From: Amaricoccus macauensis_A
Lineage (GTDB): Bacteria; Pseudomonadota; Alphaproteobacteria; Rhodobacterales; Rhodobacteraceae
DNA: 64,000 bases
Reading direction: 5' to 3'
NCBI RefSeq assembly: GCF_049800915.1
Contig: NZ_JBNAFY010000001.1
Span: 372,001-436,000, forward strand
The notes below the pieces were generated by a model that had not been told where the DNA came from, did not search any database, and worked only from the letters and a program-made list of their open reading frames with translations. Shown here piece by piece: positions 35,219 through 44,421 of the stretch (position 1 is its first letter; every line of letters starts with the position of its first letter). The position numbers were made by a program, and so were the translations under genes.

Positions 35219-36139
35219 TCAGGAACTCTGTCGGCGCTGAAGCCGCGGCTCGCCCAACCCGCGCTTGCTGACTTCGTCGAGCATGTCGAGAATGGTCGAA
35301 TCGACGTTCGGGTCGAACTTGCGCGCGAAGAATGCGTCCGATCCGATGAGTTCATCGAAGTCCTTGGAAACCAGGACATGCGGGTGGGCCATGCCGGGGG
35401 TCCAGTGGATCAGGTGACGGTTCGCCGACCTGGTGTCGCGGAAGGGACTGCTCATGATGAGCCAGGGCAGCCAAAATTCCTCGGGCAGTTTGCACCGGCG
35501 CAGGAACGCGTTCGCCGTTGCAACCAGGGGATCGCGATCAAGCCAGGTGCAAAAATCCCTGTGGAGAACCGACCAGTTCGATCCCTTCCATTGCGCATCG
35601 ATGCTTGCCGGAGGTTTTCGCCGGATCAGCGGAATCTTCCGAAGCTTGCCCTTGAAGAGATACCAGTAGTGATTGAACCGTTCGCGCACATGTCCGGGGC
35701 ACTGATCAAGATGCTGGATGGTGACATAGTTCGGCCAGAGTGAATTGCCGGTGGGCGCGCCATCTGCGTCGCAGGCGCCACATTCCTCGGCGGCCTCGAG
35801 CAGTCGCTGACGGATCTCATCGACCGGCTTCAGCGGGTAGCAGGCTCCGCTGAGGTTGATCATGTAGTCCCAATCGGGGATCTGCAGGGCCCGAGTGATC
35901 GCGGCTGCATGGGTCTCGACGAGGCTCCAATGTCCCCAATGGGTCATTCGAGATGGCAGGAACTCGAGTCGAGGATAATCCCTTGCGATCCGTGTGAACG
36001 ACTGCTTGTCGTCATCTGTCGCGGCAGCACTGACATGGACGATAAAGTGATCTTTATCGTTGTATATTGCCGACACAAGCCTTCGGAACTGGTTAGGCTT
36101 GTCATGCACCATTAGAAAGAAACAAATTTGCAACTGCAA
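35219..36139 (-). CDS. GT14-type glycosyltransferase (core-2/I-branching enzyme family)
   Basis: A glycosyltransferase of about 306 residues resembling beta-1,6-N-acetylglucosaminyl/xylosyl transferases of family GT14. It opens 'LQICFFLMVHDKPNQFRRLVSAIY' (residues 2-25 in pieces), where the AHD/MVHD-P pattern is typical. It contains 'IPDWDYMINLSGACYPLKPVDEI' near 90-112 and 'KGSNWSVLHRDFCTWL' near 185-200, the family's catalytic region. The TTG at 36139 places the MVHD strand at the N-terminus and has GGAG nine bases upstream; an ATG at 36175 would add 12 residues. It is the minus-strand outer gene of the polysaccharide locus and its donor sugar is unknown. Confidence 0.8.
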   Translation of the reverse strand: MQLQICFFLMVHDKPNQFRRLVSAIYNDKDHFIVHVSAAATDDDKQSFTRIARDYPRLEFLPSRMTHWGHWSLVETHAAAITRALQIPDWDYMINLSGACYPLKPVDEIRQRLLEAAEECGACDADGAPTGNSLWPNYVTIQHLDQCPGHVRERFNHYWYLFKGKLRKIPLIRRKPPASIDAQWKGSNWSVLHRDFCTWLDRDPLVATANAFLRRCKLPEEFWLPWLIMSSPFRDTRSANRHLIHWTPGMAHPHVLVSKDFDELIGSDAFFARKFDPNVDSTILDMLDEVSKRGLGEPRLQRRQSS

Positions 36140-36243
36140 GGCAGCAGCGCTCCATACAAACTCCGAGTGCTCCATAGCATGTGACTGGCGCGGCCTGCAA
36201 AATCAATTCCCGCTTTTGCCTGCGTGTGGCAATCGCGCTACGG

Positions 36244-36279
36244 TTCGGCCCCGCCCGCATCAGGTGAGACGGGGCCGAA
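36244..36279 (-). terminator. Strong hairpin after the GH9 gene
   Basis: TTCGGCCCCG (36244-36253) and CGGGGCCGAA (36270-36279) form a perfect 10-base stem with a 16-base loop, 4 bases beyond the GH9 stop codon. It lacks a U-run on the minus strand. Position and stability suggest termination between the GH9 gene and the GT14-type gene. Confidence 0.55.
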
Positions 36280-36283
36280 TGCT

Positions 36284-39200
36284 TCAGTTTCGTGACAGTG
36301 CCTCGTTGACGAAGCCCGTGGCAAAAAGCCATTCCAACGCATTGGATTTCATGCCGTGTTCGGAGGACACGACCGCTCTGCTGGATTCAAAGATAGCGGC
36401 GTATCTCGGCCAGTCGGATTGCGCCTTCGGGTAGATGGAATCGCCCATGCTGTTGATCTCGAAGGTCCGCAGGTTGCCGGCGGCGGGACCAAAACACGGG
36501 TTGCCCGGAATCGGGCCGTCGATTGCATCCATCATCAATGGATCACCGAAAGGTCGAATACCCAATCCCTGGACAAGAGACACGTTGGACGGGTTGCAGC
36601 CGAGTGCGAACCACATGCCTTCAATTGCGGTGTCTGCCACTTCCTCCGTGATCTCACCCTTGGCGAGGAGGTCGAGGGCCAGGCGGCCGCAGCGCCAATT
36701 CGATCCCGGACCGAACCGCATCCAGCCTGCGCCCCAGGGATAAAGCCCCGTGCTGTGGAGGCCGTAATTACTGCCAATGCGTGTGTCGGTCGCAAAGCGC
36801 CTGTCGGACCATGTCACGATTGCCTCGCTCACAGTCGCATCGACCGCCCGACCTTCCTGTCCGGCGCGGACGTATTCCCAGGCTTCCATCACGTAGTCGC
36901 CACGGCGGGTTCCGAGATCTTCACCGGCTCGCGGCAAGCCATGTTTCGCGATTGGTTTGAACGCGTTGTAGGACTCGAAGACGGCGCGCGCGGCTTCATT
37001 GCCCGTTGCACGGTAGAGCGAGGCCGCTGCGGCGACCCGCACGATGGCCATCGCGGTGTTGTCAAACGTGTTGTAGCTGTCGATGCCGGTGTCGAGGGTC
37101 TTTTCCGCCCATTCCCAGGCAAGGCTGGCCTCGTCCTTCAGGGATTGGCCGAGCTTCTCGTCCCCGCAGACAACCGAAATGACATGACCGAGTTTGGCCG
37201 CTGCGGTGACGAACTGATAGGCGCTCCACTCTTCGGGCGCGTAAGCGTAGGTTTCCTGCAGGTGGTTCCAGGAGACCGATCCCGCAATTCCGTCGAGCGA
37301 ATACTCCACGCCGCCGATGATGCCGCCATCCGCACGTTGGGTGCGGCGCCAGAGGGAAATGCCCCAGAGAGCTTCGTGGATCAGGTCGGGAAGTATGGTT
37401 TTTCCATCGCCGGTGTCCGTGGCACTCTTGCGTGCCTCGACGGGGGAATCCGCGAAAACGCAGCCGCTTTCCGGGATGTTGAGGTCGATCTCGCGCAGAG
37501 ATGGCAGAAGCTCGACCATCTGCGCCATGGTGAAGACAACGCCCATGTGCTGGATACGGCGATCCCAGTCGCCGGCATCGTGCCAGCCGCCCCAGGCTTG
37601 TTCAGCCACTTCCGATCTGGTTGCGGTGGCAGCTTCGACTGCTTGGGTGTCGTCCGTGGCGTCTTTGGGAGACAGGGAGATGGCGTCGATCAGGCCGGAG
37701 GCTCCCGCAAGGGCGTCGATGAAGATACCTTGGTTTTCGGCATTCTCGATCTCGAACAGATTCCAGCCCGTCGTCAGTTCGGTGATCGCCTGGGTGGTGC
37801 CGCGATTGAGCTTCGCCCTGATCCTGCCGGTTAGTTCCACGAGATGAATGCCCAGCGTATAGGTCTGGTTCGACGTGGTCTTGTTGGTAAGGTCCAGCGT
37901 GGCATTGCGATAACCCGACGTCGCGTTGATCTGAAGGGCGCTGCCGGTAAGTATGAAACTTGCATCGAGCACGCGCCAGTTGCCGCTGTTGGCAAACGCG
38001 TCATTCGGTACGAGTTCGCCAGGCGAAGTGTCTCCGGTCGGCTCGGCGACGTCGTGGCTCGAGGAATGGCCTGTTTCCTTCAGAACCTCGAAAACGTCCG
38101 AGCCGCCGACAAAGCCTTCGGAATGCCGCCCGAGAAGGACGTCGGTCTGGTGAATGATCACGCCATCGGCGGGATGGTCGTTGCGGGGGCGCTCGCGGCC
38201 TTCGCCGAAGGGCTCTTCAATCGCGCAGCCCGACCGCTGGTGGAAATACCAGCGTGCTGCCGCCCGGAACGCTTCCGTGTAGGGTTGCTCTTCGATGGCA
38301 AAAGCCATGGAACTGCCGATCTTGGCCACTTCGAGGCGATAGTGGCCGGTGTCGGATACATCCGAGAAGTCCGCTTCGAAAATGTCGCAGCCGTTGTAGT
38401 TGAGGTTGGACTGGTGGGTTTCGGTTGCCGGTTTGACAAGTGACAGGGTTCCCGAAGCCGCCACCTCGTCATCCTCGACCCGGATGAGTTTCCAGCCGGT
38501 GTACGCGGACAGGGTTGAATTGGTCGAGGCTGCGTTGCCGCTCTTGTTCGTGCCGAGCCAGAGGCCGACATAGGCCTTCTTGGGGCCCGAGCTGGCGTAG
38601 CCCTCCTGACAGACATGGATGGCTTCCGATACCGCCTGGCCATCATAGCTCGCAGCGAGTGTTCCGCCGCTTGGTGGGGTCACGACAACAAGGGCGTTCG
38701 TCGGGATGTCCTCTTCGAGCTCGAGCGTCACGAGATGCCGGCGTCGGTTGTCATAGGTGCGTGGCGCGACCTGCGCGGTTTGGATCGGAACCGATTTGCG
38801 GAAGACCCGGGTGATCCGGACCGGGGCGCCATTGATCCGGGCGGTCCAGTTCTCCGGCAGATCTGCCGCGGAAAGATTGGCCGCGCCGCCATCGGTGGGA
38901 CGAAAGGCGTCGGTGTATTCCGTTGCTTCGGCGCTTGCCCATGGGAAGAACAACTGGGGCGCGTTCTCGTGAACGTCGCTCGAGAAATTTCCGGCCGTGT
39001 CGGCGTAGCTGCCTTCCCCACCAAGGCGGTTATGTGCGTCCGGTTTCCAGCTGCGATCCATGACGGCTTCGACCGGGGTGTAGGCCGAAGGGGTGATCTT
39101 GTTGTCGTAGAGTACAGCCTGAACAAAACGGGCACCGGCGAAAGCCAACCGATCCGAGAAAGCGGCCTCGTGGTTGGCGGCAAGTGCTTCGGAAACAGCA

Positions 39201-39916
39201 TTGTTCTCGCGTTCGGTCGTGACATAGAGGGTCGAGGAGGCCGAGCCACCGGAGTTCGCCGCGGTGACGATGATCCCTGTGTTGGAGAGTGGAATGTCCG
39301 TGGGTATCGCAAGAAGACCGGTTTCCGGGTCTATGGTCGCGCTTCCGCCTTTTGCCGTGAAACGGAGATCCTGACCCTCGAAGTTCTGCGCCGTTTCGAA
39401 TTCTTCGACACCGGAACCAAAGTCGATGACTTCTTCACCCAAATCGGCCAGAAGGGTCGGCGCAGGGTATGCGACCCGAATAAATGGGGTTGTCGCGTCG
39501 CTCTGCCCTATCAGATTGAGGGCGCTCACTCGGCAGCAGAGTTCGGATTGATCGTCTTCCGGTGCAACATTATAGGTCTCGCCAGTGGCCCCGGGAATAT
39601 CGAAGCCGTCGCGCTGCCACTGGAATGACAAAAGTGGTGCAGGCGTGCCACTCCAGGTTCCGGGTTCGACGCGCAACTCCGTTCCGACCTGAGCTGTGCC
39701 GGAAAGGGCCGGGTAATCGATGACTGACGGTCTGACGCCGGAAGGTTCGTCCTGGTCGCTGCTCACGGACACATCCACGGAATAGGCACCCGTAGCCGGG
39801 TCGGGTGTCACGGTGAATGACGCGTTGGTGGAGTCGAAACTCACCGACGGTCCGGTCAATCTGACGACATAATGGTCATTGTTTCTACTGGAATCGCTTG
39901 CCAAGGATCGCTCCAA
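36284..39916 (-). CDS. Glycoside hydrolase family 9 (cellulase-like) protein with Ig-like modules
   Basis: A 1210-residue protein. The N-terminal 200 residues contain Ig-like/cadherin-like repeats ('VGTELRVEPGTWSG', 'LSFQWQRDGFDIPGATGETY'). A putative cellulase-N Ig domain ('IHVCQEGYASSGPKKAYVGLW', with CQEGY resembling the usual NQxGY) lies near 425-520. The GH9 alpha/alpha barrel runs from about 545 to 1210, interrupted near 650-760 by a jellyroll-like insert. The catalytic-base motif is 'GGWHDAGDWDRR' near 775, and the C-terminal Glu is in 'SSEHGMKSNALEW' near 1184. No Sec signal peptide is visible at the N-terminus: the frame opens at a TTG with a stop five codons upstream. Export route or N-terminal truncation is therefore unresolved. 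In a polysaccharide locus it probably trims or processes the product. Confidence 0.85.
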   Translation of the reverse strand: MERSLASDSSRNNDHYVVRLTGPSVSFDSTNASFTVTPDPATGAYSVDVSVSSDQDEPSGVRPSVIDYPALSGTAQVGTELRVEPGTWSGTPAPLLSFQWQRDGFDIPGATGETYNVAPEDDQSELCCRVSALNLIGQSDATTPFIRVAYPAPTLLADLGEEVIDFGSGVEEFETAQNFEGQDLRFTAKGGSATIDPETGLLAIPTDIPLSNTGIIVTAANSGGSASSTLYVTTERENNAVSEALAANHEAAFSDRLAFAGARFVQAVLYDNKITPSAYTPVEAVMDRSWKPDAHNRLGGEGSYADTAGNFSSDVHENAPQLFFPWASAEATEYTDAFRPTDGGAANLSAADLPENWTARINGAPVRITRVFRKSVPIQTAQVAPRTYDNRRRHLVTLELEEDIPTNALVVVTPPSGGTLAASYDGQAVSEAIHVCQEGYASSGPKKAYVGLWLGTNKSGNAASTNSTLSAYTGWKLIRVEDDEVAASGTLSLVKPATETHQSNLNYNGCDIFEADFSDVSDTGHYRLEVAKIGSSMAFAIEEQPYTEAFRAAARWYFHQRSGCAIEEPFGEGRERPRNDHPADGVIIHQTDVLLGRHSEGFVGGSDVFEVLKETGHSSSHDVAEPTGDTSPGELVPNDAFANSGNWRVLDASFILTGSALQINATSGYRNATLDLTNKTTSNQTYTLGIHLVELTGRIRAKLNRGTTQAITELTTGWNLFEIENAENQGIFIDALAGASGLIDAISLSPKDATDDTQAVEAATATRSEVAEQAWGGWHDAGDWDRRIQHMGVVFTMAQMVELLPSLREIDLNIPESGCVFADSPVEARKSATDTGDGKTILPDLIHEALWGISLWRRTQRADGGIIGGVEYSLDGIAGSVSWNHLQETYAYAPEEWSAYQFVTAAAKLGHVISVVCGDEKLGQSLKDEASLAWEWAEKTLDTGIDSYNTFDNTAMAIVRVAAAASLYRATGNEAARAVFESYNAFKPIAKHGLPRAGEDLGTRRGDYVMEAWEYVRAGQEGRAVDATVSEAIVTWSDRRFATDTRIGSNYGLHSTGLYPWGAGWMRFGPGSNWRCGRLALDLLAKGEITEEVADTAIEGMWFALGCNPSNVSLVQGLGIRPFGDPLMMDAIDGPIPGNPCFGPAAGNLRTFEINSMGDSIYPKAQSDWPRYAAIFESSRAVVSSEHGMKSNALEWLFATGFVNEALSRN

Positions 39917-40079
39917 TCTGAATCGGTTTCACTCTCGAGAATTGCGAGCGTGAGCCGCCGGATGGGTGCTGGTGGATTGGTCCCGGACTTCGATCGGATT
40001 TCGGATGCGCCGCCACGGCCAGCATGGTTCTGCTCCGGGAGGCGTCATGCCCTTGAAATGTGAGCGCGGCACAGCCCCG

Positions 40080-40102
40080 GAGAGCCCACCGCTGCGGCTC
40101 TC
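40080..40102 (-). terminator. Hairpin between the kinase gene and the GH9 gene
   Basis: GAGAGCC (40080-40086) and GGCTCTC (40096-40102) form a 7-base stem with a 9-base loop, 77 bases beyond the stop of the minus-strand tyrosine-kinase gene. No U-tract follows. The 263-base gap otherwise shows no gene. Confidence 0.35.
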
Positions 40103-40179
40103 TTATAGGGGCCGGGAGTAAAGAAGGCTTGAGACCTGCGCCCGTCAGAACAGATCTACAGGCAACGGGGAGCATACAC

Positions 40180-42213
40180 CTATTTCGCGTAGCCCGCATG
40201 GTAGCGTTTGTCCGCGTAGGAAAACGCATCATCCGAATAGCTGTGTGCCTTCTTGGCTTCCACGAGGGTGGGCACGACGGCAATCGGAGTGACCCCCACG
40301 TCCTGAAGTGTGCGAATGGCGCTTTTGACGGCACTTTTCGGAGTCGAGTTCCAGCGGACAACAAGCAACGTGACATCGGCGGCATTCGCCATCGTCGCGA
40401 AGTCCAGCATCGGCAGAACGGGCGGCATATCGATGACGATCCGGTCATAGGTCGCGCGCAAATGCTTGAGGAAGATATCGAACTGCCGTGAGTAGGGCAG
40501 GTCCGACGGGTTTTCCGTGTTCGGAAAGGCCGGCAGGATGTCGAGGTTTTCACCCAAGGCCAGCAGGTGTTCGTCGATCTGTTCGGGTGCCGTGATCAGT
40601 TCGTTGAGGTCGGGGCCGCCGCGTCGGACAGCTCTCCGGTAGGGCGAGCGCCAGAAGTCCACATCCAGAAGAAGTGTCCGTTCCCCGGTCTGGGCGCAGG
40701 CCTTGGCAAGCAGGAGCGCGGTGGAACTCTTTCCTTCGCCCGGGAACGCCGAGACAATGGCTATCGAGCGCTGCTCCAAGCCTGTTGCGCCTATTGAGGA
40801 CCGCAGTTTGCGCGCGCTCTTGAGCAGACGATCGTCGCGCAGGGTTCGGCCGCGCATGAGCGTTCGCAAAGGGGTTTCCCGGCCCTTGCTCTTTGGCATG
40901 AGGCTTATGACGGGGAGGCCTGTGGTCTCCTCGAAGTCGCTGACCGTGCGCAGGTTTCGCCGCCGCAACTCGACAATTGCCGTGATGAGACAGGCAAGGA
41001 GCAGGCCTATCACGCCCCCAAGGGCCATGAACTGGTTCCTGTTGGGGAAGGAGGGCCAGACAGCCGGACGCGCGGCCGAAATGATCTGGGCATCGGTGCG
41101 CAAAATATCATCCTGCTGCTGCATGACACTGAGCTGGGCCACAACGTTGGAGTAGATCGACTGAGTGACCTGAATCTCGCTTTCGAGACGGGCTGCCTCG
41201 GCCTCGAATGCGCCTTGCTCTGCAAGTGCGCCTTCCAGCACCGCCAGGGAGGCCTCGGTCTGCGAGAGGTCCGCTTCTGCCGCCCCCGATGCCTGTGCCT
41301 GGCTCAGTCGCGCGCGAAGGCGGCCTCTCTGCATCTGTGCGTTTACAAGTTCCTCTTCCGATGGAAAGGGCGACTCCAAGAGATGGGCTTCGAGCTGCGT
41401 GTTAAGTTCGGCCAGCCGGGTGTTCAGTTCTTCTGCGCGGCCGGTCAGCCAATTTGTGGACCTGTCCAGTGTGTCGAGTTTCGTCTGCATCTGGGAGGCG
41501 AGATACTGTTCGGCAAAGGCGTTTGCGATCCGCGCGGCCTTCTCCCGATCCACCGACGTGAAGCTGATGGTGTAGACCGCTGATACGCTGCTCAGTTGCT
41601 GAACGTCGAGTTGCTGGGCGACCGCCTGTATGACCTTCTCCTTGTAGAGAATGTCTTCAACGTCGGTTTCCGCGGTATCGTCCAGACCGGTTTCACCGTC
41701 CGTGGTGGGGGCATCGGAAATAAGCCCGGAAACCAGGGATTGTGCGGTATCTAGGACCCCGGAAAGGGTCCCGTTGTCTCCGCCTTCCGCATCGCCATCT
41801 ACTTGCGCTAGGGCAACGATCTCATCTTCGGGCGCAAACTCGGGATCGTCCTGCAGACCCAGCGCGTCGACAACACGTTCTACCAGGTCCAGGGAGCGCA
41901 GAACTTCTGCTTCGCTTTCGAGGGAGGTCAGTGAAATCGGAAGTATGGTGTCTGAGGACCGAATGCCGCCTTCGACCTGAACACGGGTGTCGATCATTAC
42001 CTGAGCGGAGGAGGTGAATTCCTCTTCGAGGTTCCTGACGATCAGAAAAGCCGTCAGGGATCCAAGGACTGCAGCTGCGACGATGATATACTTCGCTCTT
42101 AGGAGAGCGCGGAAGACGTCCGTGATGGCCCGAAGCTCGGTGACATTCGCGCCTTCGAGGAAACCCCGACCATACAGCTGATTTTCCAGCGCGGTCGGAT
42201 CTATTCGCCGCAT
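40180..42213 (-). CDS. Polysaccharide copolymerase / BY-kinase (Wzc/ExoP-like)
   Basis: Inner-membrane regulator of polysaccharide chain length and export. The 677-residue protein has an N-terminal Wzz domain with membrane segments near 42-60 and 430-450, and a long periplasmic coiled coil (about 200-420). The cytoplasmic kinase domain has Walker A 'SAFPGEGKSSTALLLAK' near 515, A-prime 'LLLDVDFWRSP' and Walker B 'YDRIVIDMPPVLPMLDF'. The C-terminal tail carries a Tyr cluster ('SYSDDAFSYADKRYHAGYAK'), the typical autophosphorylation sites. I start at the ATG at 42213 with GGGAG upstream. It is divergent from the plus-strand biosynthesis genes. No outer-membrane exporter (Wza-type) is present in the window. 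Confidence 0.9.
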   Translation of the reverse strand: MRRIDPTALENQLYGRGFLEGANVTELRAITDVFRALLRAKYIIVAAAVLGSLTAFLIVRNLEEEFTSSAQVMIDTRVQVEGGIRSSDTILPISLTSLESEAEVLRSLDLVERVVDALGLQDDPEFAPEDEIVALAQVDGDAEGGDNGTLSGVLDTAQSLVSGLISDAPTTDGETGLDDTAETDVEDILYKEKVIQAVAQQLDVQQLSSVSAVYTISFTSVDREKAARIANAFAEQYLASQMQTKLDTLDRSTNWLTGRAEELNTRLAELNTQLEAHLLESPFPSEEELVNAQMQRGRLRARLSQAQASGAAEADLSQTEASLAVLEGALAEQGAFEAEAARLESEIQVTQSIYSNVVAQLSVMQQQDDILRTDAQIISAARPAVWPSFPNRNQFMALGGVIGLLLACLITAIVELRRRNLRTVSDFEETTGLPVISLMPKSKGRETPLRTLMRGRTLRDDRLLKSARKLRSSIGATGLEQRSIAIVSAFPGEGKSSTALLLAKACAQTGERTLLLDVDFWRSPYRRAVRRGGPDLNELITAPEQIDEHLLALGENLDILPAFPNTENPSDLPYSRQFDIFLKHLRATYDRIVIDMPPVLPMLDFATMANAADVTLLVVRWNSTPKSAVKSAIRTLQDVGVTPIAVVPTLVEAKKAHSYSDDAFSYADKRYHAGYAK

Positions 42214-42610
42214 ACTTAATCTCCCACAGGTAAACACCACCAGACCACCGGCATTCTTGACGTTGATCGCTGCCGGAAGGCAAGGCCGCCAACCTCGCGC
42301 AGGGCGCAAATGCTCGCGACCGTTGCCTGGATGTCGTGACATTTTTGCAAGATTGGTGCGGTTCTGTGGCCAAACTCGCGCTTCTACCGGGATTGTTAGT
42401 TCGACAGCCAAGTCTCCCGAGCGATTGAGCAAAAATGCCGCGGTTCGCCTCTAAAATGTTCGAGCTGAGTTTTTTTGCGTTGCGTCGCATCAGCAATACG
42501 AGTTTTTGTTAACTAAAAATAAATCTTTAGGTATGGCGGCGAAACAAGCCTCAACCGCGCGGTGAGTGGTGGCCCAGATTCGTTTGGGCGAGCAGAAGGA
42601 ACGCAATTTC
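42214..42610. promoter_or_regulatory. Divergent intergenic region of the polysaccharide locus
   Basis: A 397-base gap between the kinase gene (minus) and the WecG-type gene (plus), with no gene seen. The part at 42465-42540 is distinctly AT-rich. TTGTTA at 42506-42511, followed after 17 bases by AGGTAT at 42529-42534, is a weak candidate promoter for the plus-strand operon. An AAGGAAC ribosome site (42597-42603) precedes the WecG-type ATG. Confidence 0.35.
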
Positions 42611-43444
42611 ATGAACTTCGCCGTTCTGAATCCCGACAACATGCGGCGTGTTCCGCATGTCCGTATTGCGGGAATCCCGGCAGCCGTGGTTTCCGAACTC
42701 GGCTTGGCGAAGCTAATGAGCGACGACTGTTCGCGGTTCCGGGCAGGTTTGCTGCGCCGGCCCGTTACCGTCATGGATGTCAACGGGCAGGCCGTTTCCC
42801 TGTTTGCCCGCGACCCCGATTATGCGCGGGCACTGGAGTCCGCTTCGATCGTCCATGCAGACGGTCAGTTTCTTGTGACATTCTCGCGGTTCTGCAGCCG
42901 GAAGATCCCGGAGCGAACAGCGACGACGGACTTCATTCATGCCGCCGCCCAGAAAGCGCAGGACGACGGGCTTTCGTTTTATCTGCTCGGTGGAGAGGAG
43001 GGCATTGCTCGAGAGTGTGCTGACAGGCTCAAGGAACTCTACCCGAATCTTCAGGTCGCAGGATACCGGAGCGGTTACTTCTCCGAAGAGGAGGAGGAGA
43101 GTGTCATAGAGGAAGTGAACGCTTCTGGGGCCGACATTGTCTGGGTCGGACTCGGCAAACCCAAGGAACAGCTCTTCGTCTCGAAGAACCGCTCGAAGTT
43201 GCATTGCGCTTGGGTCGTGACCTGCGGGGGCTGTTTCAACTTCATTACAGGCGATTACAGCCGTGCGCCGAAGTGGATGCAAGCGGCGGGGATGGAATGG
43301 ATTCACCGCATGCTGACCGGCCCGCGCTATCTCCTTACGCGCTACCTCACAACTGTTCCGCACGCCTTGTGGCTCACACTCTACTGGATGATCGCCGGGC
43401 GGAACGAAGCCAGTGTCGAATTCGATCAAAAGAAAGAAATTTGA
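42611..43444 (+). CDS. WecG/TagA/CpsF family glycosyltransferase
   Basis: Adds the second sugar (typically N-acetylmannosamine or its uronate) onto a polyprenyl-diphosphate-linked sugar. The 277-residue protein has the GT26 pattern: 'VTVMDVNGQAVSLFARDPDYARALESASIVHADG' spread over 55-90, 'FYLLGGEEGIARECADRLKELYP' near 120-142, 'GADIVWVGLGKPKEQLF' near 175-191 and 'VTCGGCFNFITGDYSRAPKWM' near 205-225. It is soluble or membrane-associated. I start at the ATG at 42611 with AAGGAAC upstream; a GTG at 42566 is less likely. It is the first gene of the plus-strand operon. Confidence 0.9.
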   Translation: MNFAVLNPDNMRRVPHVRIAGIPAAVVSELGLAKLMSDDCSRFRAGLLRRPVTVMDVNGQAVSLFARDPDYARALESASIVHADGQFLVTFSRFCSRKIPERTATTDFIHAAAQKAQDDGLSFYLLGGEEGIARECADRLKELYPNLQVAGYRSGYFSEEEEESVIEEVNASGADIVWVGLGKPKEQLFVSKNRSKLHCAWVVTCGGCFNFITGDYSRAPKWMQAAGMEWIHRMLTGPRYLLTRYLTTVPHALWLTLYWMIAGRNEASVEFDQKKEI

Positions 43445-43500
43445 TCCGCCACGGTGGATGATAGTATGAGCGGCGCTCGAGAGTATCAGGTAAGCGGAAT

Positions 43501-44421
43501 ATGCGGGATCGGAACAGTCAGCGGCAATTGAAGGTGGATTTCATCGGGATTGGCGTGCAGAAGGCGGCCACGTCATGGCTTCACGATGTCCTGTCAGCCC
43601 ACTCCGGAATCGAGGCAAGTACGCCGAAGGAAATCGATTTTTTTACGCATCATGTCGATCGCGGTTACGAGTGGTATGAAAGCTTCTTTCGAAGCGACGA
43701 GGCGGACGTGAAGCGCGGTGAATGCTCACCCTCCTACTTCTACAGTCTCTCGGCTCCGGCCCGAGCCAATGCATACAATCCAGAGTTTCGGATCATTGCA
43801 ATCTTGCGCGATCCGGTTGCGCGTGCCTTCTCGAACCATCTTCACGAGATCCGGAAGGGGCACATTCCCGACACTCGGACATTCGAAGACGCTCTTGAAG
43901 CCAATCCGCTTTACGTCGAGCAGGGGCGCTATAAGAGGAACCTCGAGCGTTGGCTGGACGTTTTCGGCCGTGAGGCTGTTCTGGTTCTTTTGGCAGAAGA
44001 CATCGCAGCAGACCCGGAGACTGCCTATGCGCGCGTCTGTGCGCATCTCGGTGTGTCTTCCGAGGTCCGGCCCGACACGTTGGGCGAGCGGAGCCACGAA
44101 AGCGTGGCAAGCCGGAATGCCGGTTTCCAGAAGGTCCTGAGATCGGCAGGCGATGCCGCGCGCTCGCTTGGCCTCGGGGATGCGGTGCGGAGTGTGAAGG
44201 CTGCACCGGGCGTGCGTGACCTGCTGGCACTGAACAAACGGGATCTTCGGTCCGAGATCGCGCCGATGCTGCCGGAAACGCGGGAGCGACTGTCGGCGCA
44301 ATTTCAGGAAGATATCGGTTTCGTAGCCGAATTGCTTGAGCGCGAAACACTGCCCTGGCCCTCGCAATCGAAATCCGACCCTGAAGTCCGTGTGAACCTC
44401 GAGGTGGCCAATGCCCAATGA
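43501..44421 (+). CDS. Sulfotransferase family protein (Sulfotransfer_1-like)
   Basis: Transfers sulfate from PAPS to a carbohydrate or other acceptor. The 306-residue protein has the 5'-phosphosulfate loop 'IGVQKAATSWLHDVL' (residues 17-31) and the 3'-phosphate motif 'AILRDPVARAFSNHLHEIR' (100-118). The middle ('FFTHHVDRGYEWYESFF') resembles heparan N-sulfotransferase-type enzymes. It overlaps the next gene by 11 bases. Within a polysaccharide operon the product is predicted to sulfate the glycan or its precursor. Confidence 0.88.
   Translation: MRDRNSQRQLKVDFIGIGVQKAATSWLHDVLSAHSGIEASTPKEIDFFTHHVDRGYEWYESFFRSDEADVKRGECSPSYFYSLSAPARANAYNPEFRIIAILRDPVARAFSNHLHEIRKGHIPDTRTFEDALEANPLYVEQGRYKRNLERWLDVFGREAVLVLLAEDIAADPETAYARVCAHLGVSSEVRPDTLGERSHESVASRNAGFQKVLRSAGDAARSLGLGDAVRSVKAAPGVRDLLALNKRDLRSEIAPMLPETRERLSAQFQEDIGFVAELLERETLPWPSQSKSDPEVRVNLEVANAQ

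Noticed and set aside
39885..40553. Minus-strand 222-codon frame bridging the kinase gene and the GH9 gene, considered as a missing GH9 N-terminus
   Set aside because: It overlaps the kinase domain in another frame and shows no signal peptide or Ig-like pattern, so it does not supply the missing N-terminus.
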